A DNA stretch of 64,000 nt from a virus. The position numbers and the translations under genes are program-made. Below the pieces are notes generated by a model that worked only from the letters and a program-made list of their open reading frames with translations, had not been told where the DNA came from and did not search any database. Of this stretch, positions 15,266-20,654 are shown piece after piece (the first letter of the stretch is position 1; every line of letters starts with the position of its first letter). The stretch lies in the IMG/VR virus record IMGVR_UViG_3300005613_000054, positions 1 to 64,000 of that record; one strand, given 5' to 3'.

Positions 15266-15454
15266 ATGTCTTTAATTAAAAAAGTTTATCTCGAACAATT
15301 GACTGCCCGTGAACAACTTATGGAAGACATTGATGCAATCATTGATGGATTCTTTAATGATACTTACGAGGCACAATATCCTGAGGAACGTGATGATCTG
15401 ATTCGCATCTTATGTGATGCTGTTTGTAAGAATTGGACAATTAAGACAGTTTAA
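15266..15454 (+). CDS. Small hypothetical protein, paralogue of the one at 19081
   Basis: 62 residues; GGAGG lies 8 bp before the ATG, and the start is 3 bp after the previous stop. The segment REQLMEDIDAIIDGF followed by DDLIRILCDAVCKNW is nearly repeated in the 50-residue protein at 19081, so the two are paralogues or tandem relics. All-helical and acidic with two conserved cysteines. The stop codon lies inside the dyad of the next promoter. Confidence 0.65.
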   Translation: MSLIKKVYLEQLTAREQLMEDIDAIIDGFFNDTYEAQYPEERDDLIRILCDAVCKNWTIKTV

Positions 15455-15500
15455 GAACTGTCCACAAAACCCCCCACAGCAGGGCAAAATGCTGTATATT
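15445..15500 (+). promoter_or_regulatory. Dyad-type promoter, copy 7
   Basis: Perfect dyad GACAGT-ttaaga-ACTGTC at 15445-15462 spanning the stop of the preceding gene, 32 bp, then -10 TATATT at 15495-15500. Inner repeat CAGCA (15477-15481) with TGCTG (15490-15494) abuts the -10. Drives the gene at 15524. Confidence 0.7.
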
Positions 15501-15523
15501 GTAAAGGTGATCAACGGAGCACA

Positions 15524-15664
15524 ATGATTTCAGTCGAAACCGAGTTTCACATTGTTAGCGTTGAAAAGCGCGAATGGAAAGAAATTCAAAAGTTTTGTGA
15601 TGCTGAAGGTATCACTCCAGACTACTACTTCTGGGAGTTTGCAATGCTTGAAGATGAAGAGTAA
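15524..15664 (+). CDS. Small acidic hypothetical protein
   Basis: 46 residues, beginning MISVETEFHIVSVEKREW and ending FAMLEDEE. ACGGAG precedes the ATG. It lies 23 bp downstream of a dyad-type promoter -10. No motif recognised; the short strand-helix layout suggests a compact single domain. Confidence 0.6.
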   Translation: MISVETEFHIVSVEKREWKEIQKFCDAEGITPDYYFWEFAMLEDEE

Positions 15665-15700
15665 CTAACACTTTTACTGCACACCTTTCTTTTCACTAAC

Positions 15701-15847
15701 ATGACTACTCACATTATTGAAGTTCATCCCCAAACTGGTTATGTTTTCCGTGAGGAAATTCAACATGAAAATGTATATGTAGCGTTGCAGATTGCAAAGC
15801 AGCGTTATCCTAACGCCAAATATATTTCAAGGGTTGGGACAAAATAG
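15701..15847 (+). CDS. Small hypothetical protein
   Basis: 48 residues, basic at the C-terminus (AKQRYPNAKYISRVGTK), following the acidic gene at 15524 by 36 bp. The pattern (EVHPQTGYVFREE, then VALQIAKQRYPNA) is like the small ssDNA- or host-protein-binding peptides of phages, but no family is recognised. Its stop overlaps the next promoter dyad. Confidence 0.55.
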   Translation: MTTHIIEVHPQTGYVFREEIQHENVYVALQIAKQRYPNAKYISRVGTK

Positions 15848-15901
15848 ACAGTCCGCTAGGTGTCCACTAAATCACCACAGGGCACTCCGGTGCCCTATAA
15901 T
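15847..15901 (+). promoter_or_regulatory. Dyad-type promoter, copy 8
   Basis: Dyad GACAGT-N8-TGTC at 15847-15864, 31 bp, then -10 TATAAT at 15896-15901. Inner repeat GGGCAC (15880-15885) with GTGCCC (15890-15895) abuts the -10. Drives the gene at 15926. Confidence 0.7.
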
Positions 15902-15925
15902 TAGATCAACAAAGCAACGGAGACC

Positions 15926-16276
15926 ATGACTACAGCAATCGAGACAAACTATTCTCAGATGTGCTACGATCTTGCCGATGATCTCAACAATCGTTGGAAA
16001 GTTGATGCAATCGAAAGCAGCAACCATTTCTATCACAAACTAGAGGTCGAAGTTGCTAAGAAATATGTAAAGATTTGGGTCTCACATGTGCCCTTCAAAG
16101 GTGATAGCAAACTCCCTAGTCGTTCGATCTGGATGTTTGTAGACAAGACCAACGGTTTCTGTTACAAACCTGCTAGCACCAAAGCACCTGCTAAGGGTGT
16201 CCGATTTGGTCTCTATCAGTTGCTCGCTTATCCCGAGACTTGTGATAAGTTTGGTTCCTTTCTTTACCGTCGCTGA
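15926..16276 (+). CDS. Hypothetical protein
   Basis: 116 residues; ACGGAGACC precedes the ATG. Mixed alpha/beta with many aromatic residues (KYVKIWVSHVPF, RSIWMFVDKTNGFCYKP), no signal peptide. First gene of a two-gene unit with the exported peptidase-like gene, whose start is 6 bp after its stop. Function not recognised. Confidence 0.65.
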   Translation: MTTAIETNYSQMCYDLADDLNNRWKVDAIESSNHFYHKLEVEVAKKYVKIWVSHVPFKGDSKLPSRSIWMFVDKTNGFCYKPASTKAPAKGVRFGLYQLLAYPETCDKFGSFLYRR

Positions 16277-16282
16277 TTGATC

Positions 16283-16840
16283 ATGAACTTCAAGAAATTC
16301 TTTGCTACTGTTGTTGCTTCCGCTGCAGTATTTGCCCCAGTTGGTGTACTCGCACAAGATGCAAAAGAGCGTGCTCATCAACAACTTTGGGAGGCAGTCC
16401 AGCGGGTTGGTGTTCATGCCGTCACCAATTCTCCCAACTTTTGTGATGGTAAGCACCATGGATTTTATGCTCCTGCAGAACGTCTGATGGTCATTTGTCA
16501 AGATAATGCTAACGCTTACGACGGCAGAATGGTGCCTTGGAGTGATAATGATTTCGACACATTGCGCCACGAAGCGCATCACATTGTCCAAGATTGTTCG
16601 TTGGGTGGATTAGGCGATCAGCGAGAAACTGCCTTTATTGGTAAAGACAAAGAACTGCTGCAGTTTATTCAACATAGTGGACTCACAAAAGATCAACTTA
16701 ACTGGATCGTGGATAGTTACAAGAAACGCGGTGCAAATGATCATGTGATTAAACTTGAGTTGGAAGCATTTGCAGTTGCAGCATCAGTCAAAGCGGACAC
16801 AATTGCTGAGGCTCTGATTGCTACTTGTGGGGTCCGATAA
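16283..16840 (+). CDS. Exported zinc-metallopeptidase-like protein
   Basis: 185 residues from ATG 16283. A clear signal peptide (KKFFATVVASAAVFAPVG, probable cleavage after VLA near residue 24) precedes a mature domain with HEAHH (96-100), a match to the HExxH zinc-binding motif, and a downstream ELEAFA (159-163) that could give the third ligand as in gluzincins. Four cysteines in the mature part could form disulfides. An exported peptidase made by a phage during infection would act in the host periplasm or envelope. Activity is inferred from the motif alone. Confidence 0.7.
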   Translation: MNFKKFFATVVASAAVFAPVGVLAQDAKERAHQQLWEAVQRVGVHAVTNSPNFCDGKHHGFYAPAERLMVICQDNANAYDGRMVPWSDNDFDTLRHEAHHIVQDCSLGGLGDQRETAFIGKDKELLQFIQHSGLTKDQLNWIVDSYKKRGANDHVIKLELEAFAVAASVKADTIAEALIATCGVR

Positions 16841-16868
16841 TACCTTACAACAGACAGTAAGGTACAAT
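16841..16868 (+). promoter_or_regulatory. Perfect 8 bp inverted repeat overlapping a TACAAT
   Basis: TACCTTAC (16841-16848), 8 bp, GTAAGGTA (16857-16864), with a -10-like TACAAT at 16863-16868. No -35. Could be an operator/promoter or a hairpin at the end of the peptidase mRNA. Confidence 0.4.
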
Positions 16869-16876
16869 CTACCTGT

Positions 16877-16931
16877 GACGGTCCCCAAACCGTCCTCAAA
16901 GGGCACACAGGCACCGCAGGGGTGCTATACT
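16877..16931 (+). promoter_or_regulatory. Dyad-type promoter, copy 9
   Basis: Perfect dyad GACGGT-ccccaa-ACCGTC at 16877-16894, 31 bp, then -10 TATACT at 16926-16931. Inner repeat GCACC (16911-16915) with GGTGC (16921-16925) abuts the -10. Drives the gene at 16959. Confidence 0.7.
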
Positions 16932-16958
16932 AAGTTCATCAAACAAAGGGAGAACCCC

Positions 16959-17210
16959 ATGCAACTGACCAGCAAAGACGGTAACATGGTTGTTGATTTC
17001 TATCCCGTCAAATTTGCAACGGGTGAAGTTCACAATCGTCTGGTTCTGAAAGTTGTTACTTTCTCCAACGATGTTCAGTCTCAGCGTTACATCAACAAAA
17101 AAGATGTGCAAGGTGAGGTTGATTCCCGTGTTGCCGGTTATGGTTACAAGATCACCCGAGTTGAGTCTCCTGCCCAACTGTTAAACACTGCTCTGGGATG
17201 TGCCTGCTGA
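16959..17210 (+). CDS. Small hypothetical protein
   Basis: 83 residues from ATG 16959, which follows AAAGGGAGAA; the longer frame starts upstream of the promoter. Beta-rich (NMVVDFYPVKF, NRLVLKVVTFSND) with a short C-terminal helix and two terminal cysteines. Head of a four-gene run whose downstream starts overlap stops. No family recognised. Confidence 0.65.
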   Translation: MQLTSKDGNMVVDFYPVKFATGEVHNRLVLKVVTFSNDVQSQRYINKKDVQGEVDSRVAGYGYKITRVESPAQLLNTALGCAC

Positions 17211-17249
17211 GGCAACAGTTAGTAACACTTTCACCCCACAATTCTCATC

Positions 17250-17399
17250 ATGACTGTTATGCTCACTAAAGAAGATCATGATTTTGTTGACTTTTTGTTC
17301 GGCAAACTCATCAAACATGTTGATACTGAAATGATAGATTTGCAGGATGATGATACCTGCTGTGACCACATTCAATTCACTCAACTGGAGATTTTCTGA
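17250..17399 (+). CDS. Small acidic hypothetical protein
   Basis: 49 residues, with an acidic segment (MIDLQDDDTCCDH). Its stop TGA overlaps the ATG of the next gene by one base, so the two are translationally coupled. No motif recognised. Confidence 0.55.
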   Translation: MTVMLTKEDHDFVDFLFGKLIKHVDTEMIDLQDDDTCCDHIQFTQLEIF

Positions 17400-17587
17400 T
17401 GCAATTCCTAGTCGATCACATTGAATTTGATTTTGATGAAGAACTCACCCGCGATGAAAAGATTGATGTTCTAGATGATAACATTGGTCTGTGGGACGCT
17501 GATGATGAAGACGATCTAATTGAGGAAATTACAACATCATCCGGTTGGTGTATTAAATCTATCAACTATCGCCATTTGCTCAAATGA
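17399..17587 (+). CDS. Small very acidic hypothetical protein
   Basis: 62 residues, about a third Asp/Glu (LWDADDEDDLIEEI). Coupled upstream (TGATG) and downstream (ATGA) to its neighbours. Strongly acidic small phage proteins are often DNA mimics or host-protein binders; nothing here proves that role. Confidence 0.6.
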   Translation: MQFLVDHIEFDFDEELTRDEKIDVLDDNIGLWDADDEDDLIEEITTSSGWCIKSINYRHLLK

Positions 17588-17853
17588 CTAACAACATCAC
17601 ACAGGCAGAAAGAGAACAGTTCTGGGAGGATCCCGACATCACAAACCAACCAAACCAAAGCATCATGGACCTGGACGGATTGCGAGACAATTATGCTCAT
17701 TACATTGTTGACGGTTTGGATCTGGATTCGGTTGTAGAACTTGCTTTTGAGTATATCCGTGGGAATTTGCAAGAGTATACTGAGAAGGAGTTAATTGCCG
17801 AGATTGTAGACAATTATGATCAGGAAACGCTGGAAGGACTGACGGAACACTAA
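17584..17853 (+). CDS. Acidic helical hypothetical protein
   Basis: 89 residues, start ATGA-coupled to the previous gene. Helical and acidic (VVELAFEYIRGNLQEYTEKE). The 3' end carries the next promoter dyad. Function not recognised. Confidence 0.6.
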   Translation: MTNNITQAEREQFWEDPDITNQPNQSIMDLDGLRDNYAHYIVDGLDLDSVVELAFEYIRGNLQEYTEKELIAEIVDNYDQETLEGLTEH

Positions 17854-17895
17854 CTGGCACACAAAACAGGCACAGTGCCCCAGATGCCCTACAAT
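17841..17895 (+). promoter_or_regulatory. Dyad-type promoter, copy 10 (degenerate dyad)
   Basis: Degenerate dyad GACGGA-acacta-ACTGGC at 17841-17858, 31 bp, then -10 TACAAT at 17890-17895. Inner repeat GGCA (17869-17872) with TGCC (17885-17888). Spacing is identical to the better copies, which supports assignment to the same class. Drives the gene at 17922. Confidence 0.55.
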
Positions 17896-17921
17896 AGGAT
17901 CAACAAAGCAAAGGGAACCAA

Positions 17922-18122
17922 ATGACCACCATCATCAACAATCCTGATTTTATCAGTGCAATCGAAGGACTGCAATCCTTTATTTTTGATAGTGGTGCCG
18001 ATTGTGATATGGCGTACGATTGGGTCTGCGATCAGGCAGAATGTTCCTCTTTTGTTGAAGACAAAGCGGCATGGGATATGTTCTATGATGTTTATGATTC
18101 CACTCAAGATCTGGACGCTTGA
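17922..18122 (+). CDS. Small acidic hypothetical protein
   Basis: 66 residues, acidic, with three cysteines (GADCDMAYDWVCDQAEC) and a helical C-terminus. AAAGGGAACC precedes the ATG. It is followed closely by two more tiny genes (18150, 18334), probably in one transcript from the dyad-type promoter. No family recognised. Confidence 0.6.
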   Translation: MTTIINNPDFISAIEGLQSFIFDSGADCDMAYDWVCDQAECSSFVEDKAAWDMFYDVYDSTQDLDA

Positions 18123-18149
18123 TAACACTAACCCACACACAAAACCATC

Positions 18150-18314
18150 ATGACCAAACGCGAAGCACTGAGGATTTTTAAGAACGATCTCATGGGAGTT
18201 GTGCCTGGAGATGACATCTACACCCGCGAGAATTGGAACAATTACACCGATTTCTTGTGCAAGAAAGGTGACATCACCATGAGGCAATACGAGACTTGGG
18301 ATAACCCTTTCTGA
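18150..18314 (+). CDS. Small hypothetical protein
   Basis: 54 residues, beginning MTKREALRIFKNDL and ending YETWDNPF. The pattern of an initial helix, a TREN/W segment and RQYETW resembles small cyanophage proteins of unknown role. ATG is in the common 'acacaaaaccatcATG' style of this block. Confidence 0.55.
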   Translation: MTKREALRIFKNDLMGVVPGDDIYTRENWNNYTDFLCKKGDITMRQYETWDNPF

Positions 18315-18333
18315 TCACACACTCACTAACATC

Positions 18334-18480
18334 ATGAACCGCGAAGATTTCAATTTCCAGTTACAAGAACTCCGCACACAGTTGAAAGACAAAAGGAATG
18401 AAATCAATGCGATCAGTGATAAGATTGAAAGACTAAAGGCAGAATGGAGAATTTCAAGGATAATGCAACCAGTTCGCTAA
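18334..18480 (+). CDS. Small coiled-coil hypothetical protein
   Basis: 48 residues, almost entirely a charged amphipathic helix (RTQLKDKRNEINAISDK) with heptad-like spacing. It follows the gene at 18150 by 19 bp. Function unknown. Confidence 0.55.
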   Translation: MNREDFNFQLQELRTQLKDKRNEINAISDKIERLKAEWRISRIMQPVR

Positions 18481-18526
18481 CTGTCCATTACATAACCGCC
18501 ACTTAACCTTGATCTGCAATTATAAG
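18468..18526 (+). promoter_or_regulatory. Possible divergent copy of the dyad-type promoter
   Basis: CCAGT-tcgcta-ACTGTC (half-site sequence ends at 18485), followed by CCAT and CCGCCAC as in the family, and TATAAG at 18521-18526. The gap is 35 bp rather than 31-33, and one dyad half is altered, so this is only a candidate. It would serve the 35-residue gene at 18530. Confidence 0.35.
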
Positions 18527-18529
18527 AGC

Positions 18530-18637
18530 ATGAACCACTACCTCGCCGCTGCCCTTCTGATGGTCGTTGCTATCGGGTTCCCCATGCTGTGTGCTGCCCT
18601 AGGAATGAAAGTTGACCCTCGCCGCCCTTGGTGGTGA
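18530..18637 (+). CDS. 35-residue single-span membrane peptide
   Basis: A short ORF encoding a hydrophobic segment (YLAAALLMVVAIGFPMLCAA) followed by a basic tail MKVDPRRPWW. This is a convincing single transmembrane helix with positive residues after it. The size recalls small thylakoid or photosystem subunits, but no family is recognised. It is tightly placed between the gene at 18334 and a perfect promoter dyad that overlaps its stop. Confidence 0.5.
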   Translation: MNHYLAAALLMVVAIGFPMLCAALGMKVDPRRPWW

Positions 18638-18690
18638 CGGTCACCGAACCGTCTACTTTTCCCCCCATTGCCCCCCAAACATCCTATACT
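18636..18690 (+). promoter_or_regulatory. Dyad-type promoter, copy 11
   Basis: Perfect dyad GACGGT-caccga-ACCGTC at 18636-18653, 31 bp, then -10 TATACT at 18685-18690. The intervening DNA is very C-rich; unlike other copies no inner inverted repeat is seen. Drives the gene at 18718. Confidence 0.65.
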
Positions 18691-18717
18691 AAGATCAACA
18701 AACAAACGGAGACCACC

Positions 18718-19059
18718 ATGCGTAAGATCGAACTTCAGATGAACAAAGCAATCGAAGACAAAAAAGATTGGAGCAAGGATAACACTTCGGTGTCCTATAA
18801 TGAAGAACTCGATTGCAGCATTGTTCGTTTGTATGGTAACAAGATTGCAGAGATCTACGAGGGTAAAATTGTACTCTTCGACGGTGGGTTTCAATCAGTA
18901 ACCACCAAAAGTCGCCTGAACGCGATTATTGATGGAAACGGTGGATTTGGGTCGGAAGGTGTATTTCAAAAGGACTGGGATTGGTTTGTTCGTATCTACG
19001 ATTATGCGACCAAAACTTTCAACGTGGTAGACTTCCAAAATGGTTTAGTTCTTGCCTGA
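18718..19059 (+). CDS. Hypothetical protein
   Basis: 113 residues from ATG 18718, following ACGGAGACCACC; the longer frame begins upstream of the promoter. Mixed alpha/beta, starting with a charged helix and then strands (SIVRLYGNKIAEIYEGKIVLF). No signal peptide or catalytic motif recognised. Likely co-transcribed with 19081, 19250 and 19393. Confidence 0.65.
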   Translation: MRKIELQMNKAIEDKKDWSKDNTSVSYNEELDCSIVRLYGNKIAEIYEGKIVLFDGGFQSVTTKSRLNAIIDGNGGFGSEGVFQKDWDWFVRIYDYATKTFNVVDFQNGLVLA

Positions 19060-19080
19060 TTCATCCCCTACATTATCACT

Positions 19081-19233
19081 ATGGACCGACTTGAAATGTT
19101 ATCTCAACGTGAACAACTAATGGAGGACATTGATGCGATTGTTGAGGATTTTTGTCCGTTTGGAACGGAAGGAAATGATGAATTAGTTCGCGTCCTGTGT
19201 GATGCAGTCTGCCGTAATTTTCCCACTAACTAA
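19081..19233 (+). CDS. Small hypothetical protein, paralogue of the one at 15266
   Basis: 50 residues. REQLMEDIDAIVEDF and DELVRVLCDAVCRNF align almost residue for residue with the protein at 15266, with a few residues deleted between the two blocks. The similarity extends to the DNA. A duplicated gene in a compact phage genome suggests a useful function, which is unknown. Confidence 0.6.
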   Translation: MDRLEMLSQREQLMEDIDAIVEDFCPFGTEGNDELVRVLCDAVCRNFPTN

Positions 19234-19249
19234 CAACAACACCAACACA

Positions 19250-19393
19250 ATGAACGACAACGAACTTGACTATTCACAGGATTTCGATTACAATGGAGAC
19301 TGGACAGATCCAGATGATATTGTAACAATCCTAGACGGCAATATCCAAGAAAACTTCGACAACGAAACCAACCAACTTTTGGAGCAATTCTGA
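19250..19393 (+). CDS. Small very acidic hypothetical protein
   Basis: 47 residues from ATG 19250 with net charge strongly negative (YSQDFDYNGDWTDPDD). Its TGA overlaps the ATG of the following gene by one base. No motif recognised. Confidence 0.55.
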   Translation: MNDNELDYSQDFDYNGDWTDPDDIVTILDGNIQENFDNETNQLLEQF

Positions 19394-19692
19394 TGAACAA
19401 CTACAACACAGTTCCTGAAGTCCTAAGGGCACAGATCGAGGATTTCATTACAGATAGTTCTTCCAATGGTAGAACCAATGCAGTGAAAGATCTGCTGCAA
19501 GTTATCAAGGAAGCAGTCGAAGATACGGGTCATTATTATCAAGTTTGCAAGCACACTTGTGACCTGTATAGTGATGATCTAAAAGGGCAAGATCTCAACC
19601 CAGTGAACAACCTAGTCAAACTACGTTATGAAGAGATCACCAAAGGAATTGCTGTCAGCGATGCTAAAGACATCGCTCCAGATGAGTGTTAA
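19393..19692 (+). CDS. Hypothetical helical protein
   Basis: 99 residues, coupled to the preceding gene (TGATG). Mainly helical, with KDLLQVIKEAVEDTG and a short Cys/His-containing segment (HYYQVCKHTC) that could bind a metal or be chance. Last gene before a long non-coding stretch. Function unknown. Confidence 0.6.
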   Translation: MNNYNTVPEVLRAQIEDFITDSSSNGRTNAVKDLLQVIKEAVEDTGHYYQVCKHTCDLYSDDLKGQDLNPVNNLVKLRYEEITKGIAVSDAKDIAPDEC

Positions 19693-20056
19693 TTTACCAC
19701 TCTAAATAACAGGTTGATTGGGTACGCGCAAATAATTATAATTATTAAAATAAATGTTAATTAGTATTGTAATTGACTGTTAATCTTATTCCGTAATCTG
19801 ATGAATCGTTGATCCGAATTCGTATCAGAGTAAGCAACATTTAAGTCGTTCTAAATGCCCGCAGTCGTTGTTACCTTAGCGAGCGACCTATCATAACACA
19901 ATTCACCCCAAAAGTCAAGTCCTCCGAGACACTTTACAAACCGGCAAATTCGTGTTATAATGGGTGCAGTCTTCGGGTATAATTAGGGCAACTTCGGGAA
20001 TGACTTTGCCCGACCAAAAGACAGTCGATCTCACACACACTTTGAACCCACACATT
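19693..20056 (+). other. Non-coding, partly AT-rich intergenic region with tandem -10 sequences
   Basis: No ORF, tRNA or CRISPR is visible. The first 100 bp are very AT-rich (runs of att/aat around 19733-19790), a possible easily melted segment. The right half holds two promoters for the gene at 20057. The left half could be part of a replication origin together with the DnaA-box cluster 600 bp further on. Confidence 0.45.
19933..19961 (+). promoter_or_regulatory. Sigma-70 promoter TTTACA-N17-TATAAT
   Basis: TTTACA (19933-19938), 17 bp, TATAAT (19956-19961). A second TATAAT at 19978-19983 follows without a clear -35. CTTCGGG flanks the second box on both sides as a direct repeat. Upstream of the gene at 20057. 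Confidence 0.6.
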
Positions 20057-20212
20057 ATGAACTCTGAACTTCTCATTGGTGCTCTGCGTAAGGGACAGTC
20101 AGGCAGTGAAATCCTCAGCATTCTTGATGCTTTGGTGGGAACAGTTTCTGATGATCAGTCTCGTCCTCAGAGTAATGCTAACTGGTCGTTGGATGATGTA
20201 AGCGACTTCTGA
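20057..20212 (+). CDS. Small hypothetical protein
   Basis: 51 residues from ATG 20057. A helical N-terminus (SELLIGALRKGQSGSEILSILDAL) is followed by a Ser/Asp-rich tail. The first half resembles a short protein-protein interaction helix pair. Monocistronic, with its own promoter(s) and a terminator-like hairpin after it. No family recognised. Confidence 0.55.
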   Translation: MNSELLIGALRKGQSGSEILSILDALVGTVSDDQSRPQSNANWSLDDVSDF

Positions 20213-20240
20213 TAAGTTATACACGAAGTAACACGAAGTG

Positions 20241-20290
20241 CCTCCACAGTTATTGTCGATTTCGGCAGTGATTGTGGGGGGTTTTGTGTT
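20241..20290 (+). terminator. Probable intrinsic terminator
   Basis: CCTCCACA (20241-20248) pairs with TGTGGGGG (20273-20280, one G-U) around a 24 nt loop, followed by GTTTTGTGTT. Confidence 0.5.
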
Positions 20291-20405
20291 ACTTAGGGGG
20301 GGCGATGTAAAAACGCTTAACTACCCTAACCTACAGAGGTGACGATTCGCGAGAGTAATATAACGAAAACGAAAATTTTTTTCGCCACAAAAAATCCCCA
20401 GGGGG

Positions 20406-20481
20406 TTTTCCACAGGTTTTTCCACAGGCACATTGAGTGCCCCACTAAGATTCTATAAGTTTTTCCACAGGTTTTTCCACA
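20406..20481 (+). repeat. Four direct TTTTCCACA repeats (DnaA-box-like), candidate origin
   Basis: TTTTCCACA occurs at 20406, 20418, 20461 and 20473, as two pairs each with 12 bp periodicity. This nonamer is one mismatch from the E. coli DnaA box (TTATCCACA) and matches the form reported at cyanobacterial chromosomal origins. A GGCAC/GTGCC inverted repeat (20427-20441) and a TATAAG (20454-20459) lie between the pairs. Alternative reading: operators for the small gene at 20490. Confidence 0.55.
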
Positions 20482-20489
20482 AGTAAAAG

Positions 20490-20654
20490 ATGCAGTTTGA
20501 ACTAACCATAGAAGATTATACAATCATACTGAATGCATTGCATTATTATAAGAAGGTTGAAAAGCGTGGTAATTTTCAACAATATGATGAGAAGAAAATA
20601 AATAACCTACGAGACAAATTAACAAGGCAGTTTAGTCCATACTTCCATTCATGA
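20490..20654 (+). CDS. Small hypothetical protein coupled to SGNH-like gene
   Basis: 54 residues, helical and charged (TIEDYTIILNALHYYKKVEK, then basic). Its stop overlaps the next ATG (ATGA), which supports it being translated. It begins 8 bp after the last DnaA-box-like repeat. Function unknown. Confidence 0.55.
   Translation: MQFELTIEDYTIILNALHYYKKVEKRGNFQQYDEKKINNLRDKLTRQFSPYFHS

Noticed and set aside
15445-15462. Dyads read simply as terminators of the upstream gene
   Set aside because: None is followed by a T run, and the distance to the following -10 is constant, which a terminator would not require.
12169-18690. T4 MotA boxes or other described phage middle-promoter elements
   Set aside because: No TTTGCTTTA-like sequence at about -30 was seen at any of these promoters.
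19693-19930. Possible tRNA or other stable RNA in the long gap
   Set aside because: No cloverleaf, T-loop GTTCGA-type sequence with matching arms, or terminal CCA was found by eye.
20406-20481. CRISPR-like array
   Set aside because: The repeats are 9-14 bp and irregularly spaced, with no spacers of uniform length and no cas genes.
20326-20523. Minus-strand ORF covering the TTTTCCACA repeats
   Set aside because: Low-complexity Cys/Gly/Lys peptide produced by the direct repeats; no ribosome-binding site.
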